64,000 nt of DNA from Periplaneta americana (Eukaryota; Arthropoda; Insecta; Blattodea; Blattidae): assembly GCF_040183065.1 (NCBI RefSeq), contig NC_091128.1, forward strand, positions 176,330,168 through 176,394,167, read 5' to 3'. How positions within the stretch are numbered: the stretch's first letter is position 1; each line of letters starts with the position of its first letter. Below, piece by piece: positions 50,913 to 63,634 of the stretch. The position numbers were made by a program, and so were the translations under genes. The notes below the pieces were generated by a model. The model searched no databases. It was not told the DNA's origin and worked only from the letters and a program-made list of their open reading frames with translations.

Positions 50913-52045
50913 GATTTGCGTACTAAAATTGAGCTGGGTCGCATAATGAGGTAACATATGCAAACTTTTCACAGTGTGTTTTCAGTGGGATAATGCCACA
51001 GCTTATACTGCTAAAGTATCCATGGTGGAATTGCACCAAGTTTTCGAAGAGATAAACAGTGGTAGTAGCATGGGGTTCTTACCATTTGTCGGCCGACGTA
51101 CGATACATCAACATTCACTGAGACTCTCTGTATTTGATCTTTTGTTGGCCTTTGTACTTTAATTTTTGTGACCATTTCTTATTGATTCCTTATTTAAATG
51201 AATAGTAAGTTCTTAATGTGTGAAGGCCTTTAAATGATGGTAATTTAATTTGCAAATTACCTTTGTTAATGTATAGCCACAATTTAACTTCCTAAATTTG
51301 TAACATGGGATGATTCATCGATAGCAAGTGTTTGTATCTGATTTCTTATGTTCAAAGTACTCAGTGACTTTGTATTTATACAGGTGTTGTTTTGAACTTT
51401 GCTATCTGTCAATATTCATATTTCCTTACGAATGATATAGTTTTTCCAAGGCTTCCACAACAGTGTGCTCTGATCTGTATTTGGACAATGACTTAAGTTT
51501 CGGATTTGCAATTTTATTTTATTAAGAATCCACTTCCTGATCGACTTTTATGTAATTAAATTCCACATGTGTATATTTTTGTTGCATCATGGAGTATTTT
51601 ATCTGTTATTACAGCTACTAGATGTTTAAATAGATAAGAGTTATCTTTTTCCTTGTACATTGACTGTGTTCAAAGTGAAAGTGGACTTTTTTATTTTTTA
51701 AGAATCTAATGGACTTGCTGTACGAACGTAATTGTTTGTTATATAGTAAAGTAAGCTTACTTGTTGATCAGAACATCGTAAGACTCTATTTGAGTTTACA
51801 AGTAGTTATCCAGTTTATTCTACAGTTCTTTAAATCCTTTCCTAAACTTAGTAGTTTGTTAGGCCTATAGTATTTTACATTGTATACCTCTTTTTAATTT
51901 TGCGGTCTTCATCATCATCCTATGGTGCTTTGACCTGTTTTCGGACCATGACCATGACCTCTAATTCAATTTCTCCTTGTTTCTTGCGGTTCTATAGATA
52001 GGCTCTTAATACGTATAAGTTGGATAAATAGGCTGTATGATTGTA
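50913..52045. other. intergenic, small transposase-like remnant
   Basis: At 50974-51160 the plus strand shows short text (FQWDNATAYTAK, then HQHSLR) that faintly resembles a transposase core, too short to assign. The rest is AT-rich and unassigned. Confidence 0.3.
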
Positions 52046-52633
52046 CAGGGTGAACCGTAAATAATGTCATTAATTTCAGGGAATTATTCTTTTAGATATT
52101 TCAAACAAGGAAGTTCTATACAATTTCGCTCGTTTTTGCTTCCTTTTTGAGATAAAAATAATTCTATATAGAACATTTCGTAGCGTGTATTGGGAAAGCT
52201 GTTGATTTAATTTCCAATATGCTCAGTTTAAGAGAGCAATGTATTATGATAATAAATGATTGAAAGACTTTTAACTTAGTTTTGTCCTTTAAACGTGAGG
52301 AAATTTAATCTGAACAGATGTGACATTGTAATATTCCTTTGTGAAACGAAAAGTTACATATTTGTATCAGATCAAATTTCCGCACATTTAAAGGACAAAA
52401 CTAAAATTATTTTAATAATTTATTATAATACACAACTTTCTTAAGTTGACTGAGCATATTAGGAATTAAATCAATGGCTTTTCCAAAACGCTGTATGAAA
52501 TGTTTCATATAAAACAATATTTATCTCGTAAAGGAAGCAAGAACGAGCAATATTGCATTCAACTTCGTTGTTCTAATATTTCAAAGAACAACTCTTTGAA
52601 ATTAATGACATTAAGTTATTTGCGGTTCAACCA
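52046..52633. mobile_element. palindromic MITE, 588 bp
   Basis: The element is inverted-repeat along almost its whole length: GTGAACCGTAAATAATGTCA at the left and, reversed, TTGAACCGCAAATAACTTAA at the right, continuing through GCTCGTTTTTGCTTCC and TTTTGTCCTTTAAA near the centre. TA lies next to both ends. Confidence 0.75.
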
Positions 52634-52980
52634 TAAATTATATATATAATTTACAAAATTGCCGCAGAGAAAAGGGCTTGTAATTGAAGGGAATTTGAAT
52701 TGTTGAAGTGTAATTTTAGTTCTTTTTTTTTTTGTTTTAACTTGATAATGTCCGACAGTCTCTGACATGCTGTGGTAGAGAGTTCCAGAGATGGGCTGCA
52801 GAGACGGTGAAAGATGAAGAATAGAAGGATGTTCTGTGTTTAAGAATGGAGAGTGTGATATGTTGTTGTGAACGAATATCTATTGCGTGATATGAGGACA
52901 GATTTTGAAAATGAGAAGCTAAATAGCTAGTTCTATGTTAAATTAGGAAATTGTTAGTGAAATGTCTTTAGAGATACTAT

Positions 52981-53160
52981 TAAATTCATTCATTCATTCA
53001 TTTATTTTATTCCATAGATCTTACATGAGCAATGAAGCTTTAAGATGTGGAACATGTCAACATTTTACAATATTACAATTACAATTTTTATAGTTTTACA
53101 ATTTAGTAATTTTCTACAATTTTTACAATTTTCTACAATTTTTTTACATTTTGGCGAGAT
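52981..53160 (-). mobile_element. LINE 3' end with paired hairpin and GAAT tail
   Basis: Minus strand: hairpin ATCTTA/TAAGAT at 53018-53046, then GGAATAAAATAAATGAATGA ending in GAAT repeats. Same layout as 50013 and 42366. Confidence 0.45.
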
Positions 53161-53450
53161 GTAGTGAGATGAGATGAGGTCCGAGGATTCGCCAAAATAT
53201 TACCCGGCATTTGCCTTTTCGGTGGGGGAAACCTCTGAAAAACCCAACCAGGTAATCAAATCAAAGGGGGTAATCAAATCAAAGGGGTTGATGCCAAGGA
53301 CTCGCCATAGACCATCCGGCTTCAGTCCCACGTCTGGGGAAAACCTCGGAAGAAACCAAAGTCCAAAGGGGGATCCAACCCAAGCCCGAACGCAGCTCCG
53401 GATCAGCGGCCCGGCGAGTCTGCCGACTGAGCTACATCGATGGCTCTACT
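53161..53450 (-). mobile_element. tRNA-derived SINE
   Basis: The minus strand starts AGCCATCGATGTAGCTCAGT with an A box and GGCAGACTCGCCGGGC, then a body with CCGAGGTTTTCCCCAGACG and a 20-base unit (GGTAATCAAATCAAAGGGG) present twice near 53250-53285. It ends near CCTCGGACCTCATC. Confidence 0.7.
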
Positions 53451-53454
53451 AAAA

Positions 53455-54180
53455 GTATACAATACATAGCCAATCAGATTATTAAATTTACAAATGCAAA
53501 CGATCATTCATAAGTTGAGCTATATTATAATACAAAACAATTTAATTAAATTTAAGGCATAAACAATTCAACCAGTTGTGATATACAGAAATTGATAATA
53601 CATATCGTGCAAACTACTTCAAATTACAAACACAAACAATATCAGTAGAGCTATATAGATTACTATTCAATTTAAAGCATATACAATTCATCGGCCAAAA
53701 CTATACAAATATATACAATACAAAGTAGCATACTTTCATTAAGCTATACAAATTTGTGCAATTAATATCAAGTAGATTAATTCAATTTATAATCATAAAC
53801 AATTCATCAGTTGAGCTATACATATTACCATTCAATTTACAGTAGGTCTATATACAATTCATCAGTAGAGCTACACAGACTAGTAATCATTTTAAGAACA
53901 TATACAATTCATCAGCCAAACTATACAAACATATACAATCAAATTAGTTCAATTTACAAACTTATTTTCGTTAAGCTATACAATTCATATGAAGTAGATT
54001 AATTCAATTTATAAGCTTAAACAATTGATCAGTTGACCTATACAGTATACTATTCAATTTACAGTACATACAATTCATCAGTTATGCTAAACAAAAAATA
54101 CAATACATAGTAAACAGATTAAGTCAATATAAAAACATATTTTAGTTGAGCTATATAAAATTGTACATGTCATTTAAGTA
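53455..54180. repeat. degenerate tandem repeats, AT-rich
   Basis: The phrase CAATTCATCAGTTGAGCTAT and variants (AGTAGAGCTA, GCCAAACTAT) recur at least eight times at irregular spacing, with TACAATACATAG-like links. An old, diverged minisatellite. Confidence 0.6.
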
Positions 54181-55400
54181 GAATCTATTAAAATCTATTA
54201 AGACTTTGTATCAAGTAAGTTATGTTACAAGAATGAGAGTGTTGTGCTTTTTTTCACAAACCATTTAGAAATTATGGGTAACTTGGTCACGCATCATGGC
54301 TGGAGATAATGTTATCATTATTACTTAAGTTGGCTGTATTTTTGAGAAGCACTGTTATGTTCCAACACAGATAAGCTTTGATGGAACAGAATTAGGCATA
54401 TCCAACACTTGATTCTAATTCATATCATAATTTTTTATTAAACTTCAAGCTTAAATGAAATATAAGACTTATTATACATCATGATTATTGTAATGTAATG
54501 TACTGTTACCCAGAGAAGATTAGGCCGTTGAAATATTCAAAGTTCAAATACAAGACACTGCACATGATCAGAGACCCAGAGCACAGATACACAAGATAAC
54601 GTGTAATTAAGTTATTTAAATTCGTTCTATCTGGTTTGTTGTTGAAATTCGCTTCGAGCCACTTGAACAACTACAAAAAAATGTTAATGTGTTGCAAAAA
54701 TTTGATAAGTGTTACAGAAATTTATTCTTATTAAATGTGAATCTAGTTTCGAAACTATATAGGTAGCAAAGAGGTAGATAAGTAGCTAAAAGAAAGAAAC
54801 TTTTTAATTTTAATTTTGTTTATAACAGGAAAAAATATTAACCGACCAGAGATGATTTTACTTCTATTTTTATTTCCTTCTGAACAGTGAATGAAATGGA
54901 GAAATTTTTCATTTCGTGACTTTGCTTTAATAATATGTTTTAACAAATAATAATTGTAAGGTAGATCTTACATTGCCATTGTAAATGGGGTAATTTTTTT
55001 AACAATAATGATGAAATTTAAAGTGTGTTTAACAAAAAGTGTGAAGGAATTATACTAGTCACCAAAGGCAAGTAACAGTAACAAGTGCATTTAAATATCG
55101 TATGAGTCATCAGGGATGGATGTTACATGTAGCAAATTAATTTCTGCACTTCGCGTAAAATATGCTTAAAATGCGTAATTTATGTCATAAATGTAAAAGA
55201 ATGTAATGAATCCAAAAATTGCTGTAATGCATTAAATAAACGAAGTGTGAAATTGTTACTGAAGTTCCCAGGCTGCCAGCTTGCATTACTTATGGTAATT
55301 CATTCGAGTTCTTCATATTAAGTCATTTCTTTTAGCCTTTGAAATGATATGCCAACACCACACAGTTTTTCCACGTGTTGCTTAGCTATTTGCCGCACCG
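54181..55400. other. intergenic, no gene recognised
   Basis: AT-rich, with short open frames only. Confidence 0.45.
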
Positions 55401-55824
55401 ATACAGATTCCAGAATTTACAAGTCATCAAAGGATGCTGACACAGAATTGAGAATTTTCTAGACATCGAAGGCTGCTGACACAGATTTCAGAATTTACTA
55501 GTCATCAAAGGCTGCTGATACAGATTTCAGAATTTACTAGTCATCAAAGGATGCTGACAGATTCCAGAATTTACTAGTCATCAAAGGCTGCTGATACAGA
55601 TTTCAGAATTTACTAGTCATCGAAGGCTGCTGACAGATTCCAGAATTTACTAGTCATCAAAGGCTGGTGAGACAGATTCCAGAATTTACTAGTTATCAAA
55701 GGCTGGTGAGACAGATTCCAGAATTTACTAGTCATCAAAGGCTGCTGACAGATTCCAGAATTTACTAGTCATCAAAGGCTGGTGAGACAGATTCCAGAAT
55801 TTACTAGTCATCGAAGGCTGCTGG
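55401..55824. repeat. 37/39-bp minisatellite, about 11 units
   Basis: Units built on CAGAATTTACTAGTCATCAA and AGGCTGCTGA. Spacing is 37 when the link is CTGACAGATTC and 39 when it is CTGATACAGATTT or GTGAGACAGATTC. Confidence 0.9.
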
Positions 55825-57954
55825 CAGTTTTCATCACACACATTTTGTCATTTTGTTTCCCATGGTTTCCACTGGCATCTTTTGTGTTTATATTTTTTTT
55901 TTGCCAAACTCGTCATATCATTGTAGTAATGGATAGTGTCTTTCTGCGTAATTCTGGCTCCATTTACTTTCCTTTATCTGTTGACCGAAGAAATTCTGTA
56001 AAGACCAATATTAAAAAAAGAAAAGAAAACAGAGCATTTGTTGTTCTTTTGAGATCCATCTGTAGATACTTTCCGAAAGATTAGGTACACTTTTGACTCA
56101 TTGCATACTTCTAAATTGTTCGTAATATTATGATCTGATAGTATAGAAATTTTAAAATGTAGGAATGACATAATGAGCCTCAGTTCACAGCATAGTTCCG
56201 AAGCATTCAGTAAGAATTTGTGCACCAGTTTAATCTATAAAATAACCAATTTTTATTTTATTGCCATACATACTACTATGCCACTACAACCACACTGTAA
56301 AATTGACGTGGGTATTGCGTGCGGAATTTGGAATTTGAAAATGGAACATTTAGCGTACTGTTCAAGACTCGCACCGTACGCAAAATGAAAAGAGCCAAAA
56401 CCATCTCCTATTGTTCACTATTTTAGGTTATGATAGGATCTTTGTTATTATTGTATAGTCTTCTGTTGATCTTTCAATATCTTTCTTATACTGAGGCCTC
56501 AGTATTTTCCACATTTCTTCATATAGTATTTCACAAATACCTGAGAATGTTGAGAAACAATTTCTTCCAGTATTTATGTTCGAACGATACTTGTATATGC
56601 ATACATAGTGTGACATTTTAGCATAATTTAATACTAATGGCTGTTTGAGTTAAAAGAATTTTGTGAATTTTACATTAATTTTAGGGTATTCCTGTATAAA
56701 ACTTTCATAGCATTCTTTTATTGCCATGAGCATGATACACTTTTATTAAGGGCTCTTTTCAGCAATTACATCATGCTCAGAAATCGCATTCCTTTCACCT
56801 GGTTGCTGGTAACTGATCTCTTTGCTTTGATAAAAAAGACTGAATCTTTTTTATTGTATCATTTTGTTATTGAAGGTCTTCCAGATTTTAACTTATCAAA
56901 AGACAAAAATTTTGTGAAACCTGAAAATTCATTTAATGCAATTTTTTTATCACAGCTCTTCTTTTTGATGATTCTGTGGTAATGTTTTCTTTTTTGTTTT
57001 TCTTACAGCCTTGCCAAATGAATTATTTGAACTGTAACTTTCTTTTTCTGGAGACAGTATGTTTTTATTAATTGTTTCAGGTGTTTCAGGAATTTGTTGT
57101 TTCCAGTTTCTCTGTATTTCCTTTTATGCTTCGTTTCAAACAGCCTCTCCTTTTTTTAACATGATGTACTGCTTGCACACTTGGATTTCTCATTTTCTCT
57201 TCACTTATCACGTTCTCGCTCTTTGGCAAGATGTGCAACATAAGACTCAGGATCTACTCTCGAAATTTCCTTACCATTTCTCGGTTCAATGATACTGAAA
57301 ATGATTTATAGAAAAAAGTATTATGGCTAGAGATCATATGAATGATTTTGTAGAAATAATAATGCCAATCAAATGATTCTCAATCAAGTTACATAAGAAC
57401 GCAATGAATTGTGCAATATCATTATACCTTGTCTCTCTCACTTAGCCTATAATTCATTATAATGTCCCACCTGTAATATATGCAATGTCCCACTCATATG
57501 TGCAATGACCCAGTCGTCATGTGTTACGTAATATGAAAAAGAATGCATTCTTTGTTTTGGGTTTGTAGGTTAACTAGCCACATGTTTTAGGTTACTGTTA
57601 CAAAATACAAAGAAAATCCTAACTACAAAATTTAAATTAATTTAAAAAATGTAAGTTTTTGATTACAGGTGGGACAAATGTTATACAAAAATAATATAAT
57701 AAAGTTTAACATGCCATTTCAACAAATCTTCCTTGCAATATGTGCTTTGATGTCTGAACTTCAGAATGGCATGCTTTACACAACTGCTGTATTCAGTTTT
57801 TTTTTTAAGAAAACTTTATTATACAATTTATGTACAATACAATTGTGCTTAAAAATTATAAATACTGTGCTATAAAAGCACACAAGAAACATGTATGGAG
57901 GTTGCAGTCCTTTGACTGTCCTCTGGCAATATGTGAAATAAAACAAAAATGTTA
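55825..57954. other. intergenic, no gene recognised
   Basis: AT-rich DNA with several T-rich open frames of no recognisable content. No element boundary defined. Confidence 0.45.
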
Positions 57955-58979
57955 ATCTTCAAACAACAGATCTGAATGTCTTTTTATTTTTAATCTTCTT
58001 ATTTGGCGGGGCGGTGGAAGTTGTTCTGTAATGATATTAAGCAGGTCATTTTGGTGGTTAAGAAGTGAGCGATGAAGTCGTATGTAGGAGCTGCGCAGGG
58101 TGGATTTAACTGTAGGCAAGTTCAAGGGTGCATCCACGATTAGTTGAAGGACCCAGTTCTGTATTGTCTGAATTTGTCTGTTTTGGGAATTGGATGCAGA
58201 TCCCCATATACCACAGCCATACATCCATGTAGGTCTGATCAATGAGAAATATATGTATTTTCAAGTGAAGCGACAAAGGTGATGAAATCTTGAACAGATG
58301 TTTAACTTGATTTAATTTATGTGGGAGTCTTTTCACTAGGCTGCTTATATGTGTATTTCAAGTGAATTTTCTGTCCAAGTACAGACCTAGGTACCGCACT
58401 GACTCAGCATGTGATACTTCTTCACCTTGTAGAGTGATGGATTGATTTTCAGTTTTTCTTTTATAGGTGAATTGAATAACATTGGATTTGCTAGGGTTCA
58501 GTTTAACTTTCCATTTTTCACACCATACATCCACTAAATGTAAAAACTGCTGCAATTTATTAGCTACCATTTCACTTGAATTTTTGCACAGAACAGCAAC
58601 ATCATCTGCAAACTGAGTTGTTGTTAAACTGGTGCCTCTGGGGAAATCAAACACATAAATCAAATAAAGGTAAGGTCCAAGTACACTACCCTGAGGTACA
58701 CCTGCTTGAATACTTCTGACCTGGGATACTGCATTTTCATACTTCACTGAAAATGTTCTGTTGCAGAGATAGGACTGTAGTATTCTAAATAATGTGTCTG
58801 AAACTATTAGTTTTAATTTAAACAAGAGTCCCTCATGCCACACTTTGTTGAATGCTTTTTCGGTATCTAAAAACAGACCAAGACAAACAGATTTTTCTTC
58901 AAAAGTGTCCAAGATAGTGTCCACTACTCGATGTAGCTGCTGCGGGCAACAATGTGAAGATCTAAATCCAAATTGAGTG
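57955..58979 (-). mobile_element. Jockey-like LINE reverse transcriptase part
   Basis: The minus strand encodes TQFGFRSSHCCPQQLHRVVD, the RT motif A (LFLDTEKAFNKVWHEGLL), QAGVPQGSVLGPYLYLIYV, and motif C FADDVAVL, then KLNPSKSNVIQF and YLGLYLDRK. A second frame carries MYGCGIWGSASNSQNRQIQ. The reading frame is broken once or twice near 58360. The 5' part (endonuclease) is missing; another LINE fragment abuts the truncation point at 58980. Confidence 0.85.
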
Positions 58980-59226
58980 TTGGGCAGGGCATGTAGCACG
59001 TATGGGGGAATCCAGAAATGCATATAGAGTGTTAGTTGGGAGGTCGGAGGGAAAAAGACCTTTGGGGAGGCCAAGACGTAGATGGGAAGATAATATTAAA
59101 ATGGATTTGAGGGAGGTGGGATATGATAGAGATTGGATTAATCTTGCTCAGGATAGGGACCGATGGTGGGCTTATGTGAGGGCGGCAATGAACCTCCGGG
59201 TTCCTTAAAAGCCAGTAAGTATTATT
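58980..59226 (+). mobile_element. LINE 3' end (TAAG-tailed family)
   Basis: Encodes GHVARMGESRNAYRVLVGRS and GRPRRRWEDNIKMDLREVGY, ending AAMNLRVP and TAAG. Confidence 0.85.
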
Positions 59227-59237
59227 ATTACTTACTT

Positions 59238-59324
59238 ACTTACTTACTGGCTTTTAAGGAACCCGGAGGTTCATTGCCGCTCTCACATTAGCCCGCCATT
59301 GGTCCCTATCCTGAGCAAGATTAA
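59238..59324 (-). mobile_element. LINE 3' end (TAAG-tailed family), inverted neighbour
   Basis: An 87-base minus-strand copy of the same family stands tail to tail with the one at 58980-59226. It is followed by a GAT and ATT microsatellite at 59325-59377. Confidence 0.8.
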
Positions 59325-59338
59325 TTATGATGATGATG

Positions 59339-59377
<39 letters not shown>

Positions 59378-59380
<3 letters not shown>

Positions 59381-60330
59381 CCTACAGTGAATGAGAAGCA
59401 TCTCAAAGACGCACCAATATCTTTTCTTCACAAATTCAAGAAAAACTGCAAGTTCCTTGTTCTGATATACCGTACCATTTACGTTTCAATCAATTATTCG
59501 GAATGAACACATCAAAGTGACAGCACTCCTGCTTTGGACTAACTGTGCTTGTGTTTAGTCATTGTTACATAAGTGTGAACAGCCTTGCTGTGAGAGTTCA
59601 CGCGACCTTTATTGTTACGTAGTGTCTTTATAATTACATAATAGTTCTTATTGATCATACTGTTACTGATTGGATGGTTCTTGCTACAACAATACTTTTC
59701 TCAAATACGTAAGACTGAAAATGAGTCAAAAGCAGAGAGACAGTATGTACTCCTGATGACTCTAACGATAGGAAAATGGTGCAAATTTTAGTAGAAGTAA
59801 TAAATTATGGTGATAGTGGTAATGAAGAAGAAATGGTTGTTAGTATGATGAAGAGGAAGGTGTTATTGAAGCAAGAAATGAATTTACAGACCTTGAAAAA
59901 TAATTAGACAGTAGTGATGACTCTAGCGAAAATGGCAGTGTTATGAAAGTTTTGCACGCTGTAGGAAGAGAAATTTTTACACTTTTCTATTTAGACTCAA
60001 TCCAATATTCCTTCGACATGGGCGAGTTCAAGTGATAAATTTAAGGATATTGTCTCTGCGCATTGTTAGGAAGGTCCAAGTGACAGCTTACTGATGTATC
60101 CGATATACTCAGGGACATAACGGTTTTTTTGTCTATGTTTTTACGCGTGAACAGTGTAAAGAATAAACACGATATGCGGCATGTGCGATCCCTGAAAACC
60201 ACTCACATCTTCGAGTATTCCCTTTCGCGTGAATGACTGTTTTCTTTTTTGGCCTAGCCAAAAGTGCCGTTGTTTTGATATTGCCGGTTATTTGGGTGTC
60301 GGATACGAGGGATTTTACTGTACAGTAGTG
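59378..60330. other. intergenic, no gene recognised
   Basis: Short acidic open stretches on the plus strand near 59720-59960 are frame-broken and cannot be assigned. Confidence 0.35.
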
Positions 60331-60707
60331 GCAAAAAAAAAAACCGGACCGACCCTTGTAGCAGATTTCAGAGCCTTGTTCACTCCAGAGCACGATAGAC
60401 TGGTAACTAAGACTTTCGTGGTTCGAATCCTGCCTGGGAAGAAAACTTTTTTGTTCCTTATTCAAATTTATTCCCAATACTTTTCGATTGCTGGTAAAAT
60501 TAATGTTCTAGGAATAATAAGTTAATTAAGTAGTAAAATATCGCTGCAATCGAAAAGTATTGGGAATAAATTTGAATAAGGAACCAAAAAAAGTTTCCTT
60601 CCCAGGCAGGATTCGAACCACGAAAGTCTTAGTTACCAGTCTATCGTACTCTGGAGTGAACAAGTCTCTGAAATCAGCTACAAGGGTCGGTCCGGTTTTT
60701 TTTTTGC
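60331..60707. repeat. 160-bp-arm palindrome with tRNA-like sequence
   Basis: Arms 60331-60490 and 60547-60707 are inverted copies with a 56-base centre. Each arm holds GTAACTAAGACTTTCGTGGT and GGTTCGAATCC, a perfect pol III B box, so the repeat is an inverted pair of tRNA-derived SINEs. Confidence 0.85.
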
Positions 60708-62300
60708 AACTCCTGTACATAGATAAAGTGACATAAAAAAACTTTTTCCTTGAATTTTTAACAATGTCCTGATTGTACCATTGAACAAAGCCTGCATGGT
60801 ATAGTTAAAAAACAAGGTACAATAAAAATGCGAGGAAAAAGTTTTTGATGTCGCTGTAGAAGAATTTCTAGCCCTCTTCTTCATATTTTGCTAAAACAGA
60901 TTGTGAAGTCGCAAATCCGATCATTTGTATTCCTAAAAGAACCACATATCGTGCAGAGACTTATCGGAGGCTTACCCGTACAGACTTACCTCAGGGAGGT
61001 AGTCTGAGCTGGATGATTGTCCATCCACGCCCAAGACTTTTCTTCATAGACCCATAGTTCACGAAAATGTCGTGGAGAAATGCGATCACATTTCTTCATA
61101 GTTCTACATTCATTTGTTCGTCATTCCTTAGCGCCATTTTTAAATAGCGTCTCTGTAGTTTTGCTATTATAATCTATAATTTAATGATATGCAAGAATAT
61201 GTGCTTTGCTATTAATTTACTACAAGCATGAAAATGAGTTATAGCTTACACTTCCATAGATTTTAGTATAAATGCATGGAAATAGTTTCTGAAATCTGTA
61301 CTTTTATATCTTGCCGCCATATTGATACAGAGAACTGATTAAAATGAAACAATGTCGGAATCTCGACTACAGTCGAAAAAATTAAAGCAGCTGCAGAACT
61401 CTGGAGACTTACCTCAAGGCCGACAATCTTTATGCTTTTCTCCCATACACGAGGAGATTTGCCTGTGGATGTAGATGTGTACAGGCTTACCTGGTGTCAT
61501 TTACATTGTTTTTATGGTAGATGAGCCAGCACTTTTGAAATTATTCCTTAAAAATGGGAACTTCAAAACGAGGTTTTACTGTTTTTGTGTTGGTGTTATT
61601 GGACCAACCGTAATAAACCGTCTCAACAATGAAATTCTTTGACAAGCTTAACAAGTAATAACTTCTGTATATATTACCGATAATTTTACTTACATTTTGA
61701 AGGTAGTTATGCGTTTTCAAATATTATTCTGGAGAAGGAAATTTGGGCTGGCTGGTGGTGGTACGTGTTACTACTCAATTATCCTTAAACTTTCATTGTT
61801 ATATAGTTTGTGCTTTGATATAGTTGGAATTTCCTCTGCGTCTTTTCAATTTTCAGAATACGAATTTCCGAGAAATGTAAAATTTGAGGCCAAAAGAAGT
61901 AAATAAGAAAAATCCGTTTTCATGCACCTTCTTGCTGTCTGATGTTTGCAGTAGTATGTGTAATCTCGATGCTAGCGTTTTTGGCTGAAGGCCAAATAGT
62001 TCTTTTCTTCCATAGACGTAGTTTGCTCCACGTGGAGTTGAGGCTCTCATAATCGTACAATAACTTTCCCACGTTGGCAATATCTTGTGGAAGCTTTGCC
62101 AGTATTCTGCATTGACCGACTGAAATTACCACGCTGAAGCCAACACAATAAAATCCTGGGAACTAAAACATTTCAAATTATAACATTGTAACTTGGAAGC
62201 AAATTATTCTGTTCTGTGTTTTATTTTGAGACCTACGAGGAATGTGCCAGAAGGAGGTAAAATTTCAGGCTCCTAGGTTATTCTCAGTTTGTGTTCGTTC

Positions 62301-62370
<70 letters not shown>

Positions 62371-62943
62371 GTGTTTAAAATCCAAAAACTATTGCCGGCT
62401 TGTTCTGGATTTGAGATGTGCTTTGTTACATTTGAAAACGACTATCATAGAACTTGTTGAAGATAAGCTATGCCATCCATTTCGATATTTGTTTTATTTA
62501 TTTTTATAGCAGTTATGATAATTTTTCTTTATCGCTGACATTTCTTCTTTATAATACTCACAGAGAGAGAGAGAGAGCGATCGAACGCATCACTACTTTC
62601 AACGTCGATTTATTTTTGTGTTAAAATGTATATTGTTATAAACGTTTTTATGTAGGCCTATTGCCGCTGATGTCATTCCAAGTAAAATATTTAACTTATT
62701 AACATGTGTAAACCATTCTTTCTCTCTTCATCTGTTTGCGTTTTCTTCTTAAACACATAGTATTAAAATGCTGCAGGTATATTTTTATCCTACGTATTTA
62801 AAGAAGTAAAAAAAAAAAAAAAAAGGTTTAGCCATGAGGGGAAGGACACCGAATTTTCCAAGATGTCACAAGGTAGGAGTAGGCTGTTGAAGTTTGAGAA
62901 CCACTCCAGTAGGGTTTAAGAAGGGTTACGTAGAAATGTCTTT
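60708..62943. other. intergenic with an ATT microsatellite
   Basis: Contains an ATT run at about 62302-62370 that yields long fake Tyr- or Ile-repeat frames, a GA run near 62563, and a poly-A near 62808-62824. No gene recognised. Confidence 0.5.
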
Positions 62944-63319
62944 GGAATAATTCTCGGGTTCTCAGCCAGGTGAGTTGGATAGTTGCTTCCAAGCTTTCGA
63001 TGACTAGCTCTGCCATCTTCTTCGGGGATTGAAGTGTCGTGGGACTGTTTAGCCGGTATATAAGCAGTCAGAATGGCTTCCTGTTGCGGAGCAATTAGGA
63101 GCCAGTTCCTAGGCCTTACCAACCAGAACGCGGCAGGTGGTGGGGCTAGGAACTAGCTCCTGATTGATCTGTAGCGGGAAGCTCTACTGACCGCTTATAT
63201 ACCGGCCTAAGAATGGTTCAACGAGATTTCAATCCCTGAAGAAGATGGCAGAGCTAGTCATCGAAATCTTGGAAGCAACTTCCAACTTACCTGGTTGAGA
63301 ACCCGAAAAGAATTATTCC
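62944..63319. repeat. 170-bp-arm palindrome
   Basis: Arms 62944-63114 and 63146-63319 are inverted and diverged by roughly a tenth to a fifth. Shared text includes GATGACTAGCTCTGCCATCT and CCGGTATATAAGC. The family is not certain; a foldback element or an inverted pair of retroelement 3' ends. Confidence 0.7.
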
Positions 63320-63634
63320 ATATCCAACGCCAGGAAAGCCTCAAGTCCAGAAATAAATGTCTTTGTTTCTGCGTCAGGTACAGCGAGTCTCATCGGACAT
63401 CGTGATGAATCTGGTCGGTTTCGTAAGCCAGTTTTTTATTAGTTTATTTTACGACGCTTTATGAAACTCCACAATGATCCCTTGTCTCGATATCTCAATA
63501 CACAAACCAAGTTAGTGATAACATTGACGTATTTTCTTGTTCTTTCTTTCCTTGTCACTTTATTTTTGTCGTGTGAACGTTGTTGCATTATAGGGCCTTT
63601 GATCCACTACGTTTCGTCCACTTTTTTGTGCACT

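Noticed and set aside
62242-62509. Open frames of long Tyr or Ile runs
   Set aside because: Produced by an ATT microsatellite in different frames.
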